Positions 1 to 7,990 of a stretch of 32,241 nucleotides of DNA are shown here, piece after piece (positions within the stretch are counted from its first letter, which is position 1; the number at the start of each line of letters is the position of its first letter). The notes under the pieces were generated by a model. That model made no database searches. It was not told the origin of the DNA and saw only the letters and a program-made list of their open reading frames with translations. The stretch covers positions 1 through 32,241 of the forward strand of contig CALWXI010000149.1 of assembly GCA_944385455.1 (NCBI GenBank). The letters run 5' to 3'. The translations under genes and the position numbers were made by a program. This stretch comes from an uncultured Oscillospiraceae bacterium. Its GTDB lineage: Bacteria > Bacillota > Clostridia > Oscillospirales > Oscillospiraceae.

Positions 1-159
1 ATTAATTAGGCAGCAACAGCAACAGTGTTGTTGTTATTTGATTTATAAATTGCCCGTTTTATGGCGGTCAGGCGCCGCCGCCCGCTGATCCCGCCTCCAC
101 ACCCCCGTCGAAACCGGTACATCCCCGCGTTTCGGCTGCGCACAGGCGGATCGCTACTA
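1..159. other. Left-edge non-coding stretch
   Basis: I see no gene here. The first 60 bases are AT-rich and hold a CAACAG/TTGTTG-rich stretch that can form a weak imperfect hairpin around base 27; the rest is GC-rich. One open frame starts at base 61 but runs antisense through the dehydrogenase gene to base 1020 and has no recognisable protein features. No tRNA-like T-arm or anticodon structure was found. Confidence 0.4.
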
Positions 160-201
160 GGAATCATAACACACTTCCTCACGGAAGTGTGTTACGATTC
201 C
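160..201. repeat. Long near-perfect hairpin downstream of the dehydrogenase gene
   Basis: The arms 160-178 and 183-201 pair over 19 positions with one mismatch (A166/C195) and a TCAC tetraloop. On the plus strand a T-run (208-212) follows six bases after the stem; on the minus strand, which is the direction of the adjacent gene, no T-run follows. It may be an atypical terminator, an mRNA 3'-end stabiliser or a mobile hairpin repeat. The arms are much more AT-rich than the surrounding DNA. Confidence 0.6.
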
Positions 202-210
202 GTGACATTT

Positions 211-969
211 TTATGTCTTGGTAAGTTTCATCATCAGCCCCGCCGGGGTGGCCTTGGCCAGCAGGCGGTAGAATTTGTAGAACAGCGTAGGCGTATAGAC
301 GGCGCGGCCTGCACGTGCCGCCCGCAGCGCGCCGCAGGCTACCCGGACCTGGTCGCAATAGGGCAGCAGCTCAAAGGTCCGGGAATTGCCGGCGATGCCG
401 CCCACTTCCAGAAACTCCGTCTGCATGGGGCCGGGGCACACCGCCGTCACCCGCACATCCCGGCTGCGCAGTTCCTCTCCCAGCCCCCTGGAAAAAGCGG
501 AGACATAGGCCTTGGTGGCGGAGTACACCGTCATTCGGGGGCATGGACAAAAGGCGGCGATGGAGGAGACGTTCAGCACCCGGGCGCCGGGGACCAGATA
601 GGGCACCGTCATGTGGGTCACCGCCGTGACGGCCCGCACGTTCAGATCCACCATCCGGGTCTGAGAAGCGGTGTCCGTCTCGCCCACCCGGCCCAGGTAG
701 CCGCATCCGGCGGCGTTGACCAGCAGCACGACTTCCGGCTGCTCCGCCCGGAGCTTATCCTGATAAGCCATGAAGCTCATGGCATCGCACAGGTCCAGCC
801 CCAGGCAGGCCACGGTCTTTCCCGGCAGTGCTTCCGCCAGCTCCTCCAACCGCTGGGCGCGGCGGGCGATGAGCCAGAAGCACTCCGCCTCCGGAAAGAT
901 CGCCGCGGCCTGGCGCGCCAGCTCGCGGCCCAGTCCGGAGGAGGCGCCGGTGATGATGGCAGTTTTCAT
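211..969 (-). CDS. Short-chain dehydrogenase/reductase (SDR)
   Basis: This is a classical SDR of 252 residues, the usual length. The N-terminal Rossmann motif TGASSGLG (residues about 8-15) binds NAD(P). An NAAG-type motif appears as VNAAGCG, and the catalytic Ser plus YxxxK appear as NVSS and YSATK. The following PGPMQTEF segment is typical of the family. The substrate cannot be read from the sequence; the protein resembles the DltE/YqjQ-like broad oxidoreductases. It lies 26 bases downstream of the cyclophilin gene and is probably the last gene of the smpB operon. The end of the protein is basic (MMKLTKT) and the stop is TAA at 211-213. Confidence 0.9.
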   Translation of the reverse strand: MKTAIITGASSGLGRELARQAAAIFPEAECFWLIARRAQRLEELAEALPGKTVACLGLDLCDAMSFMAYQDKLRAEQPEVVLLVNAAGCGYLGRVGETDTASQTRMVDLNVRAVTAVTHMTVPYLVPGARVLNVSSIAAFCPCPRMTVYSATKAYVSAFSRGLGEELRSRDVRVTAVCPGPMQTEFLEVGGIAGNSRTFELLPYCDQVRVACGALRAARAGRAVYTPTLFYKFYRLLAKATPAGLMMKLTKT

Positions 970-995
970 CCGGGAAGCCTCCTTTCCGCGTTCGG

Positions 996-1520
996 TCAGT
1001 GGGTCTGGGGAGCGGGATAATCCACGCTCTGGGTATCCACCCGGATGGACTGGATCACCACATCCTGCTTGGGCTTGTCATTCATCATGTTCCGGGGCAC
1101 CCGGGAGATGTCGATGGCGATGTCCGCGCCCTCCGTGACCTGGCCGAAAGCGGCGTACTGGCCGTCCAGATGGGGAGCGGGGGCAACCATGATGAAAAAC
1201 TGGCTGCCGGCGGAATTGGGGGCCATGGTGCGGGCCATGGACAGTACGCCGGTGGTGTGCTTAAGATCGTTCTGACGGAAGCCGTTGGCGGAGAACTCGC
1301 CGTCGATCTCATAGCCGGGGCCGCCCATGCCGTTGCCGTTGGGGCAGCCGCCCTGGATCATGAAGCCGGGGATGACCCGATGGAAGATCAGGCCGTCGTA
1401 AAAGCCCTTGTTGGCCAGGGAGATGAAATTATTGACGGTGTTGGGGGCCTTTTCAGGGTAGAGTTCGGCCTTCATGACACGGCCGTCGGCCAGGGTGATG
1501 GTGGCGATGGGATGAGACAT
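996..1520 (-). CDS. Cyclophilin-type peptidyl-prolyl cis-trans isomerase
   Basis: The 174-residue protein is a single-domain cytoplasmic cyclophilin that catalyses cis-trans isomerisation of X-Pro bonds and assists folding. The core motif FHRVIPGFMIQGG contains the catalytic Arg, followed by GSQFFI and the AFGQV segment that line the active site. There is no signal peptide or membrane segment, so it acts in the cytosol. The ATG at 1520 is preceded by an AAAGGAAG ribosome binding site. It lies between the two-TM protein gene (16 bases upstream) and the SDR gene, in the same orientation, which suggests co-transcription from the smpB promoter. Confidence 0.95.
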   Translation of the reverse strand: MSHPIATITLADGRVMKAELYPEKAPNTVNNFISLANKGFYDGLIFHRVIPGFMIQGGCPNGNGMGGPGYEIDGEFSANGFRQNDLKHTTGVLSMARTMAPNSAGSQFFIMVAPAPHLDGQYAAFGQVTEGADIAIDISRVPRNMMNDKPKQDVVIQSIRVDTQSVDYPAPQTH

Positions 1521-1536
1521 ATGTGTACTTCCTTTC

Positions 1537-2007
1537 TCAGATGAGATCCGCGCTGACGCGGTGTTTTTTCAGATATGCGATGAGCAGGGGAAAGCCGGTC
1601 ATGGACCGGTCGCACCGGGCCAGCACCCGGCCGTTTTCCGACAGCAGCTTGGGGTTTTCACTGATGTCCCGCCGGACGGAGGCGATGTCGGAGACCTGAA
1701 AGGTGGTATGCCTGCCGAAGAGGTCCGTATACCGCAGGGCTTGCCCGTCCACCTCCAGGCGGTGGTTTTTGTACTTGGCCAGCACCACAATGCCCGCCAG
1801 CACGCAGAGAATGCAGGCGCCCAGCATATCCAGGCGCTGAAAGCCGGATTCCGCCGCGGCCTGGAGGCAGGCGCCGCCGAAGACCAGCGTCAGGATGATC
1901 CCAACGCCCAGCAGCGTGCCGCCCTGGCGGACGACGAACTGCTCCGGGATCTCCTCGTCGGGGATCTCCGGAAAGGCGCGGGGGGTACGGGTACGCAGAA
2001 GGCTCAT
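1537..2007 (-). CDS. Two-TM membrane protein with PH-like C-terminal part
   Basis: I do not recognise a named family. The 156-residue product has a polar N-terminus, two adjacent hydrophobic segments (about residues 31-50, GTLLGVGIILTLVFGGACL, and 59-78, ending LAGIVVLA), then a soluble C-terminal half. That half (residues about 80-156) has the beta-rich look of bacterial PH-like domains: HRLEVDGQALRYTD, TTFQVSDIASV, then a terminal helix. The start at 2007 is chosen because it overlaps the smpB stop (ATGA) and follows AGAGGAAC. A longer in-frame reading upstream would lie wholly inside smpB. Confidence 0.75.
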   Translation of the reverse strand: MSLLRTRTPRAFPEIPDEEIPEQFVVRQGGTLLGVGIILTLVFGGACLQAAAESGFQRLDMLGACILCVLAGIVVLAKYKNHRLEVDGQALRYTDLFGRHTTFQVSDIASVRRDISENPKLLSENGRVLARCDRSMTGFPLLIAYLKKHRVSADLI

Positions 2008-2480
2008 CGGTAGTTCCTCTCTTTCATGGCCCGGTCCATCTCCCGGCCGGCGTCGCGGCGGGCGGCGGCATCCCGCTTGTCGTAGTTCTTCTTGCCCTTG
2101 CACAGGCCTATCTCCACCTTTACCCGGGCGTCCCGGAAGTAGACGGACAGGGGCACCAGGGTGTAGCCGTCCTGCTGGACCAGGGCGTGAAGCTTGCGGA
2201 TCTCCCGCTTGTGCATCAAAAGCCGCCTGGTGCGGACGGGATCCCGGTTGAAGATGTTGCCCTTTTCGTAGGGAGAGATGTGCATCCCGTGGACGAACAG
2301 CTCCCCGTTCTTGACGGAGCAGTAGGCGTCCTTCAGGTTCAGCGTACCGGCCCGGATGGCCTTGACTTCCGTGCCGAAAAGTTCGATGCCGGCCTCATAT
2401 TTGTCCTCCACAAAGTAGTCGTGAAAGGCCTTGCGGTTCTGTGCCGCGATCTTGATCCCTCGTTTCTCCGTGGGGGTCAC
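2004..2480 (-). CDS. smpB: SsrA-binding protein SmpB
   Basis: SmpB binds tmRNA and brings it to stalled ribosomes for trans-translation. The 158-residue length matches the family. Recognisable segments are QNRKAFHDYF, YEAGIELFGTEVKAIR, the NLKDAYCSVKNGELFVHGMHISPY block, and the basic tail GKKNYDKRDAAARRD that folds in the decoding centre. A GTG start at 2480 is chosen: it follows a GGAAG site by five bases and gives the standard N-terminus, whereas the longer frame from 2594 would run over the promoter region. It is the first gene of the leftward operon. The tmRNA gene itself is not visible in the window. Confidence 0.96.
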   Translation of the reverse strand: MTPTEKRGIKIAAQNRKAFHDYFVEDKYEAGIELFGTEVKAIRAGTLNLKDAYCSVKNGELFVHGMHISPYEKGNIFNRDPVRTRRLLMHKREIRKLHALVQQDGYTLVPLSVYFRDARVKVEIGLCKGKKNYDKRDAAARRDAGREMDRAMKERNYR

Positions 2481-2508
2481 CTCGCTTCCAATGGGGTTTC
2501 GCCGTCTC

Positions 2509-2537
2509 AGTATATCATGTCCGGGGACGTTCTTCAA
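2509..2537 (-). promoter_or_regulatory. Promoter for the smpB operon
   Basis: Reading the minus strand, TTGAAG (2537-2532) is followed after exactly 17 bases by TATACT (2514-2509). This lies just upstream of the smpB GTG start and back to back with the rightward promoter at 2562-2589. It is a sequence match only. Confidence 0.65.
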
Positions 2538-2561
2538 GAGAAAGGCGGCAAAGAACGCTCT

Positions 2562-2589
2562 TTGCTTTTCCGACGCGGCGTGATATAAT
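2562..2589 (+). promoter_or_regulatory. Promoter for the nudix-wal operon
   Basis: TTGCTT (2562-2567) and a perfect TATAAT (2584-2589) are separated by 16 bases, preceding the Nudix gene start by 54 bases. Because the Nudix gene and walR are only 14 bases apart, this is the likely promoter for the start of the wal cluster. Confidence 0.65.
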
Positions 2590-2643
2590 AACACAATGAT
2601 TGCCCGGATGTTGGCAAACCAAACATTGAGGAGTGTCAGCAGA

Positions 2644-3189
2644 ATGAATTATACAGATTTGACGGAGAGGATGCTCAGCCGGAAAGAGCAGTACAGCGGT
2701 CCGCTGTTCAGCGTGCACACGGATCAGGTGCTGCTGCCCAACGGCCATACCGCTGCCCGCGAGGTGGTGGAGCATGTGGACGGCGTGGCGGTGCTGCCCC
2801 TGGACGAGCGGAACAATGTGCTGGCGGTGACCCAGTACCGGTATGTGTTCGGCCGGACCCTGCTGGAGATCCCGGCGGGCAAGCTGGACCCGGGCGAGGA
2901 CCCGGCCTCCGGCGCGCTGCGGGAGCTGCTGGAGGAGACCGGCGCGGTGCCGGAGACGTTTCTGCCCCTGGGCCGGATCATTCCGGCTCCGGGCTGCTAC
3001 AGTGAGGTGCTGCACCTCTTTTTGGCCAGGGGGCTGCGGATGGAGAGCCAGCATCTGGACCCGGATGAATTCTTGAATGTGGAGCGGATCCCCTTTGACG
3101 AGATGGTCCACCGCTGTCTCAACGGCGAGATCGAGGACGCCAAGACGGTGGCCGCTGTGCTGAAGGCCAAGGTCCAGCTGGAACTGTGA
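2644..3189 (+). CDS. nudF: Nudix hydrolase, ADP-ribose pyrophosphatase type
   Basis: The protein hydrolyses a nucleoside diphosphate linked to another moiety, most likely ADP-ribose to AMP and ribose 5-phosphate. A complete Nudix box (G-x5-E-x7-RELLEETGA) lies at about residues 79-101 and carries the metal-binding glutamates. The N-terminal part with the YSGPLFSVHTDQV segment, QYRY and the EIPAGKLD lead-in resemble Firmicutes ADPRases. The length is 181 residues. The ATG at 2644 is preferred because AGGAG lies ten bases upstream; an earlier ATG at 2596 lies almost on the predicted transcript start. It heads the walRK transcription unit, an association whose biological meaning is unclear. Confidence 0.9.
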   Translation: MNYTDLTERMLSRKEQYSGPLFSVHTDQVLLPNGHTAAREVVEHVDGVAVLPLDERNNVLAVTQYRYVFGRTLLEIPAGKLDPGEDPASGALRELLEETGAVPETFLPLGRIIPAPGCYSEVLHLFLARGLRMESQHLDPDEFLNVERIPFDEMVHRCLNGEIEDAKTVAAVLKAKVQLEL

Positions 3190-3203
3190 GTGGGAGGGAG
3201 CAT

Positions 3204-3914
3204 ATGGACAAGCAGAAGCTGGTGCTGATCGTCGAGGACGAGAAGAACATTGTGGACATCCTGCGCTTCAATCTCCAGCGGGAGGGCTATGCCACCTGTG
3301 AGGCCTATGACGGCGCCGACGGATTGGAGAAGGCCCGCGCGGAGCACCCCGACCTCATCCTGCTGGATGTGATGCTGCCCAAAATGAATGGGTTTGATGT
3401 CTGCCGCTCCCTCCGGCAGGAGGGGGACAATGTGCCCGTCATCATCCTCACCGCCCGGGAGGAGGAGGCGGACAAGGTGCTGGGCCTGGAGATCGGCGCC
3501 GACGACTATATCACAAAGCCCTTCTCCATGCGGGAGCTGGTGGCCCGGGTGGGCGCCAATATCCGCCGCACCGCCATGACCGCGTCCGCCGCGTCCACTG
3601 CGGCGGATTCCGCCATGCCCGTGGCGGGAGATCTGTCCATCAACACTGACAGCCACCAGGTGTTCCGGGCGGGCAAGGCCATCGATCTGACTCAGCGGGA
3701 GTATGAGCTGCTGACCTTTCTGGCCAGCCACCCCAACAAGGTCTATTCCCGGGTGGACCTCATGGAGCAGGTGTGGAATTACGGCTATGTGGGCGACGAC
3801 GTGCGCACCGTGGACGTGACGGTGCGGCGGCTGCGGGAGAAGATCGAGACAGACCCCGCCGCGCCGGTGTATATTCTCACCCGCCGGGGCGCCGGCTACT
3901 ATTTCAGCGTCTGA
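3204..3914 (+). CDS. walR: Response regulator WalR (OmpR/PhoB family)
   Basis: The 236-residue protein has a receiver domain (residues 1-120) with the acidic pair ED at 11-12, phospho-acceptor D55 in LILLDVMLP, the conserved T in ILTAREEE and K in TKPFSMREL. A winged-helix DNA-binding domain follows (about 145-235), with LTQREYELL and VDVTVRRLREKIE. Taken alone it could be PhoP/PhoB-like. The following kinase and the WalH- and WalI-like genes, then walJ, make WalR, the essential regulator of cell-wall hydrolases, the best call. The start at ATG 3204 follows GGGAGGGAG; a GTG overlapping the previous stop lacks a site. An Ala/Ser-rich linker (TASAASTAADSA) separates the domains. Confidence 0.9.
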   Translation: MDKQKLVLIVEDEKNIVDILRFNLQREGYATCEAYDGADGLEKARAEHPDLILLDVMLPKMNGFDVCRSLRQEGDNVPVIILTAREEEADKVLGLEIGADDYITKPFSMRELVARVGANIRRTAMTASAASTAADSAMPVAGDLSINTDSHQVFRAGKAIDLTQREYELLTFLASHPNKVYSRVDLMEQVWNYGYVGDDVRTVDVTVRRLREKIETDPAAPVYILTRRGAGYYFSV

Positions 3915-3947
3915 CCGCTCCGGCGGCGCCCCAGAGGAGGTGTGTCC

Positions 3948-5747
3948 ATGTTCCGCAGCCTGCATATGAAGCTGACGCTGATCCTTCTGCTGCTCATCAC
4001 GTCGCTGATGGCGGTGGTGGGAGCGTTTCTCACCACCAGCGTCTCCAGCTTCTATATCAATGCTTTCTATCAGCAGATGGACGATGTGTTCGGCTCCGAC
4101 CGGGAGGAATTTGTCTCCTCGCTGCGCCAGGAGGCGGCTCAGGAGGACGGCGCGGAGCTGATCGGGGAGATCCTGAAAAACAACGCGGCCTCCCTGGGCA
4201 TCGACTACCGCACCCGGAACTATTTTGTGCTGGACGGCATCACCGGTTCCTATCTGGGCGGCAGTGCCGATGCTTCCGTGCTGCCCCGGGAGCAGAGCGC
4301 CAATCTCCTCACCGCCCGCAACGCCGTGCTGCAGCGGGATGAGACCACGGTGGGAGACGGCAGCGACATCACCGCCGATTACATGGACCTGGCGGTGCCG
4401 GTGCTGGGGGGCGACAACGCCTATATCATCTATATTGTGGACAACAAGGACACCATTTCCGATCTCAACGGCCAGCTCTTCTTCATCATCATGCAGGCCC
4501 TGATCATCGGCCTATTGATCTCCGTGCTGCTGAGCTTCCTGCTCTCCAAGACCATGGTGGGCCCCATCGAGAAGCTCACCGCCGGGGCCGAGCGGGTGGC
4601 GGCGGGGGATTTCGGCAGCGCGCTGCCGGTGGAGTCCACCGACGAGATCGGCATCCTCACCGGCACCTTCAACGAGATGGCCGGTGTGCTGCAGTCCACT
4701 CTGGCCGCCATGGAGAATGAGCGCAACAAGCTGGATACGCTGTTTCTCCACATGACCGACGGCGTGGTGGCCTTCGACCACACGGGGAAGCTGATCCACT
4801 GCAATCCCGCCGCCAAGACCATGCTCCAGCGGGAGGTCGGCGGCGGCTGCACCTACGAGGAGCTGTTCGGGGACCTGCGTCCTTTCGGAGAGATCCTTTC
4901 CCTGCAGCGGCCGGACCATGTGGAGGAGGAGCGGACGGTGGGGGACCGGACGCTGGAGGTGTACCTGGCCTCCTTCTCCGACCGGGAACAGGGCGGCGTG
5001 CTGGTGCTGCTTCACGATGTGACGGAGCAGCACCGCAACGAGGAGCGGCGCAAGGAGTTCGTGGCCAATGTCTCCCACGAGCTGCGCACGCCGCTGACCA
5101 ATGTCCGCAGCTATGCCGAGACGCTGCGGGACGCGCAGGGAGATATCCCCCAGGAGACGGCCCAGAACTTTTTGGACATCATCATCACCGAGACGGACCG
5201 GATGACCCACATCGTGCAGGATCTGCTGACCCTCTCCCGGCTGGATGCCGGCAACGCGGAGCTGGTCCTCTCCCGCTTCCCCTTCGGGGAGGCCATCGAG
5301 AGCGTGGTTCGGGCCAACGCCCTCAACGCCCGCCAGCGGGGCCATCAGCTGGTGTACGACCCGCCGGAGAGCCTGCCGCTGGTGGTGGGGGACCGGAGCC
5401 GGCTGGAGCAGGTGATGATGAACATCATCGGCAACGCCGTGAAATACACGCCGGACGGAGGCCATATCCGGGTCACCGCCGGGTCCACCGAGGACACGGT
5501 GTGGATGGATGTGTGCGACGACGGCATCGGCATTCCGGAGAAGGACCGGGAGCGGATCTTCGAGCGGTTCTACCGGGTGGACAAGGCCCGTTCCCGGGAG
5601 TCCGGCGGCACGGGCCTGGGTCTCTCCATCGCCCGGGAGATCGTCCAGCGCCACAACGGCACCATCGCTCTGGCCCCCCATGAGGGACCGGGCACCACTG
5701 TCCGCATGACGCTGCCCATCTCCCAGAGCCGTCCCGCGGCCTGCTGA
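3948..5747 (+). CDS. walK: Sensor histidine kinase WalK
   Basis: The kinase senses the cell-wall state and phosphorylates WalR. Its 599 residues comprise: TM1 (about 9-31), an extracytoplasmic domain (about 32-165), TM2 (about 176-200), HAMP (about 201-253), a PAS domain (about 265-360, FDHTGKLIHCNPAA), a HisKA domain with phospho-acceptor H377 in NVSHELRTPLTNVRSYAETL, and a C-terminal HATPase with N-box (NIIGNAVKYTPDGG), G1 (DDGIGIP) and G2 (GGTGLGLSIA). The two-TM, HAMP, PAS order is that of WalK/YycG. The ATG at 3948 has AGAGGAGG seven bases upstream. An upstream in-frame GTG would overlap that site. Confidence 0.93.
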   Translation: MFRSLHMKLTLILLLLITSLMAVVGAFLTTSVSSFYINAFYQQMDDVFGSDREEFVSSLRQEAAQEDGAELIGEILKNNAASLGIDYRTRNYFVLDGITGSYLGGSADASVLPREQSANLLTARNAVLQRDETTVGDGSDITADYMDLAVPVLGGDNAYIIYIVDNKDTISDLNGQLFFIIMQALIIGLLISVLLSFLLSKTMVGPIEKLTAGAERVAAGDFGSALPVESTDEIGILTGTFNEMAGVLQSTLAAMENERNKLDTLFLHMTDGVVAFDHTGKLIHCNPAAKTMLQREVGGGCTYEELFGDLRPFGEILSLQRPDHVEEERTVGDRTLEVYLASFSDREQGGVLVLLHDVTEQHRNEERRKEFVANVSHELRTPLTNVRSYAETLRDAQGDIPQETAQNFLDIIITETDRMTHIVQDLLTLSRLDAGNAELVLSRFPFGEAIESVVRANALNARQRGHQLVYDPPESLPLVVGDRSRLEQVMMNIIGNAVKYTPDGGHIRVTAGSTEDTVWMDVCDDGIGIPEKDRERIFERFYRVDKARSRESGGTGLGLSIAREIVQRHNGTIALAPHEGPGTTVRMTLPISQSRPAAC

Positions 5748-5780
5748 GGAGATACGGCCTGCGGGGAAAGGAGGACGTCC

Positions 5781-7067
5781 ATGGATGAAAAGCGGCGCCA
5801 CCGCCGGGATTTTGTGCAGAATATCGTGATCACTGTGCTGGCGCTTTCCGCTGCGGTCCTGATGGCGCAGACCCAGCTCTATAATCTGGGCTCCGCCGCC
5901 GGTGCCCGATATTTCAGCGGGCTGCTTTCCTCGCAGGATGCCGCCTCGGGCGGGCAGAGCCAGCAGACCTTTCAGCTTGCCGCCCCGGTCCGGGTGGCCG
6001 TCACCGGGGCCTACGGCCGTCACGGCGATGTTATGATGACCACCGCCGACGAGGAATTCCTTCTGCTGGGCAATCTGCTGGGTGAGGCGTTGGGCTCGGC
6101 CCGGTCCTATGCCGCGGTGGATCAGGAGGCATTTCTGGCCGCGCTGGACAGGACGTCGGTCTACTACGATTTTCTCGCTCCGCTGCCGGTGTCCGTTCTG
6201 GCGGAATTCACCGGCACCACCGCCCAGGGCCAGTACTCCGCGCGGCGGCTGATCGTGGCGGAGGAGGCGGCGGGGGTGCGGCTTTACCTGTGGGATGACG
6301 GCGTGGGCTTCGGCGTGTGCGAGACCGCTGTTTCGGCGGAAAGCCTGGCTGCCGCAGTGGGACAGTACGAACTGGGCAACGCGGTCTTCGCGATGGACCG
6401 GGCGGCGCTGGATCCTGATTACGCGGCGTTGGCTCCCTGGTCGCTTCTGCTGTCCGATACGCTGCCGGAGATCCCGGTGCTGCAGGTGTCAGAAGGCCTG
6501 GGAGATGCCGACACGCTGCTGGCCGCGCTGAAATTCAACCCCCGGACCAATTACCGCTATACGGACTCCGGCGGCACGGAAGTGGTGGTGGATGGGGAGC
6601 GGTCCCTGCGCATCCGGCCCGACGGCACCGCGCTTTATCTCAGCGGCGGCGAGGCTGCATTGACGGTTGAGGCTGCGGAGGACGGGATGCCCACCGTTTC
6701 TCAGGCGGTGACGGCAGCCGGGAACCTGGTGGGCGGATTGCTCACGGATGCCGGAGATGCAGGGCTGTATCTTCAGGATGTCTATCAGAGCGCCGCTTCC
6801 ACGGTGGTGCGCTTCGGCTACCAGGTGGAGGGCGTCCCCATCCGGTATACCGACGGCGGATGTGCCGCGGAGGTGCTGTTTGACGGCAGTGCCGTGTCCA
6901 CCATGTCGCTGCGTTTTCGCGCCTATACCGTCACCAGTGACGTCTCGCTGCTGCTGCCGCTGCGTCAGGCGTTGGCGGTGGCTGCCCTGACGCCGGGCGC
7001 CGAACTGGCCGTGAGCTATGCCGACAGCGGCGCATCCACGGTCAGCGCCTGCTGGATGGCGGAGTGA
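5781..7067 (+). CDS. walH: WalH (YycH)-like regulator of WalK
   Basis: The 428-residue protein has a short basic cytoplasmic tail (MDEKRRHRRDF), one TM helix (about 13-31, NIVITVLALSAAVLMAQ) and a large extracytoplasmic part, the topology of WalH/YycH. In known systems WalH and WalI bind WalK through their membrane helices and tune its activity. Sequence similarity to characterised WalH is not obvious by eye, so the call leans on topology, size and position directly after walK (33-base gap) and before a WalI-like gene. The RBS is AAAGGAGG. Confidence 0.75.
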   Translation: MDEKRRHRRDFVQNIVITVLALSAAVLMAQTQLYNLGSAAGARYFSGLLSSQDAASGGQSQQTFQLAAPVRVAVTGAYGRHGDVMMTTADEEFLLLGNLLGEALGSARSYAAVDQEAFLAALDRTSVYYDFLAPLPVSVLAEFTGTTAQGQYSARRLIVAEEAAGVRLYLWDDGVGFGVCETAVSAESLAAAVGQYELGNAVFAMDRAALDPDYAALAPWSLLLSDTLPEIPVLQVSEGLGDADTLLAALKFNPRTNYRYTDSGGTEVVVDGERSLRIRPDGTALYLSGGEAALTVEAAEDGMPTVSQAVTAAGNLVGGLLTDAGDAGLYLQDVYQSAASTVVRFGYQVEGVPIRYTDGGCAAEVLFDGSAVSTMSLRFRAYTVTSDVSLLLPLRQALAVAALTPGAELAVSYADSGASTVSACWMAE

Positions 7068-7086
7068 GCGCGGATAAGGAGGAAGC

Positions 7087-7896
7087 ATGGAACGATACCG
7101 CCTGAAGAACATCATCATTTTGATTCTGGTCCTGGTGAATGGGTTCCTGCTGGTGTCGCTGGCCATGCGCGGCGCTTCCAGCCGGTCTGCCCGGGCCACC
7201 GCCGAGGAGCAGCTGGTGGCTCTCCTGGCCGCCGACGGCGTCGCGTTGGACCCGGATATCATTTCCTATGAGACGCCGCCTGACAGCCTCAGTGTGACCC
7301 GGGACCAGGAGCTGGAGCGCCGGGCCGCCGCCGCGCTGCTGGGCAGTCCGCTGACCAGTTCCGACCAGGGCGGCGGCATCACCACCTACACCGGAGGCCG
7401 GGGCGCGGCCATGTTCCGGGCCAGCGGAGAGTTCGAGGCCAGCGGCACGCTGGCTGCCGAAGATTCCGTGGAGGTCTGCCGCAGCTTCTGCCGTGCCTTT
7501 GGATATGCCGAGCCGGAATTCCGGCTGGATGACGGCGGTTCCGGCACCGGCAGCGCCGTATGCCTGTGGGACGGCATGCGCGTGTTCAACTGCACCCTCA
7601 GCTTCACTCTCTCAGAAGGAAGGCTGACCGCTGTCAGCGGTACGCTGCTCTCGGAGCGTATGGAACCCCTGGCGGAGGAGCAGGAGCCCCTGTCCGCCAC
7701 CGCCGCCCTGACCGCTTTCCAGCGGGTCCGGCGGGAGAGCGCCGCCGTGGTATCCTCCATTACGGAAATGGAGCTTTGCTATATGCTGCAGAATTCCGCC
7801 ACCGCCGCTGTGATCCTTCAGCCCTGCTGGCGGATCGTCACCAATACGGGCGAATATTATGTAAACTGCAGTACCGGCATGGTCACGGTGCCCTGA
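7087..7896 (+). CDS. walI: WalI (YycI)-like regulator of WalK
   Basis: The 269-residue protein has a single N-terminal TM helix (about 8-27, NIIILILVLVNGFLLVSLA) followed by an extracytoplasmic domain. The start MERYRLKNIIILILVLVN is very typical of YycI proteins, which begin with a few basic residues and the helix. The C-terminal part (LQPCWRIVTNTGEYYVNCSTGMV) matches the YycI fold, where the last strands carry a Trp-Arg-Ile stretch and a Tyr-Tyr-Val-Asn/Asp motif. It is 19 bases after walH with RBS AAGGAGGAA, so it is co-expressed with the kinase it should modulate. Confidence 0.85.
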   Translation: MERYRLKNIIILILVLVNGFLLVSLAMRGASSRSARATAEEQLVALLAADGVALDPDIISYETPPDSLSVTRDQELERRAAAALLGSPLTSSDQGGGITTYTGGRGAAMFRASGEFEASGTLAAEDSVEVCRSFCRAFGYAEPEFRLDDGGSGTGSAVCLWDGMRVFNCTLSFTLSEGRLTAVSGTLLSERMEPLAEEQEPLSATAALTAFQRVRRESAAVVSSITEMELCYMLQNSATAAVILQPCWRIVTNTGEYYVNCSTGMVTVP

Positions 7897-7936
7897 AAAT
7901 TGACCAGCCTGCCGGAGATTTCCCTTTTTCCGGAAG

Positions 7937-7968
7937 CCGGCCAGGAATGATTTGCAATTCCTGGCCGG
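7937..7968. promoter_or_regulatory. Inverted repeat overlapping the murA promoter
   Basis: CCGGCCAGGAAT (7937-7948) and its perfect reverse complement (7957-7968) are separated by an 8-base loop. The promoter -35 hexamer sits across the loop and the beginning of the right arm. No T-run follows the hairpin, so it is a poor intrinsic terminator for walI; an operator is the better guess. Confidence 0.6.
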
Positions 7969-7980
7969 TCGTGATATAAT
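7952..7980 (+). promoter_or_regulatory. Promoter upstream of murA
   Basis: TTGCAA (7952-7957) and a perfect TATAAT (7975-7980) are 17 bases apart. The expected transcript start near 7987 immediately precedes the folded leader at 7991-8148, about 200 bases upstream of the murA start. Confidence 0.7.
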
Positions 7981-7990
7981 GCTCATATAA

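Noticed and set aside
2481..2643. tmRNA gene next to smpB
   Set aside because: The 160-base region is filled with two back-to-back promoters and is too short; no tRNA-like ends were found.
4512..6023. A 503-codon minus-strand frame opposite walK and walH
   Set aside because: It spans two genes and their gap in antisense, and its product has no domain signature; walK is unmistakable on the plus strand.
7897..7980. The inverted repeat at 7937-7968 as the walI terminator
   Set aside because: No T-run follows the stem; instead the -35 and -10 boxes of a promoter overlap or follow it.
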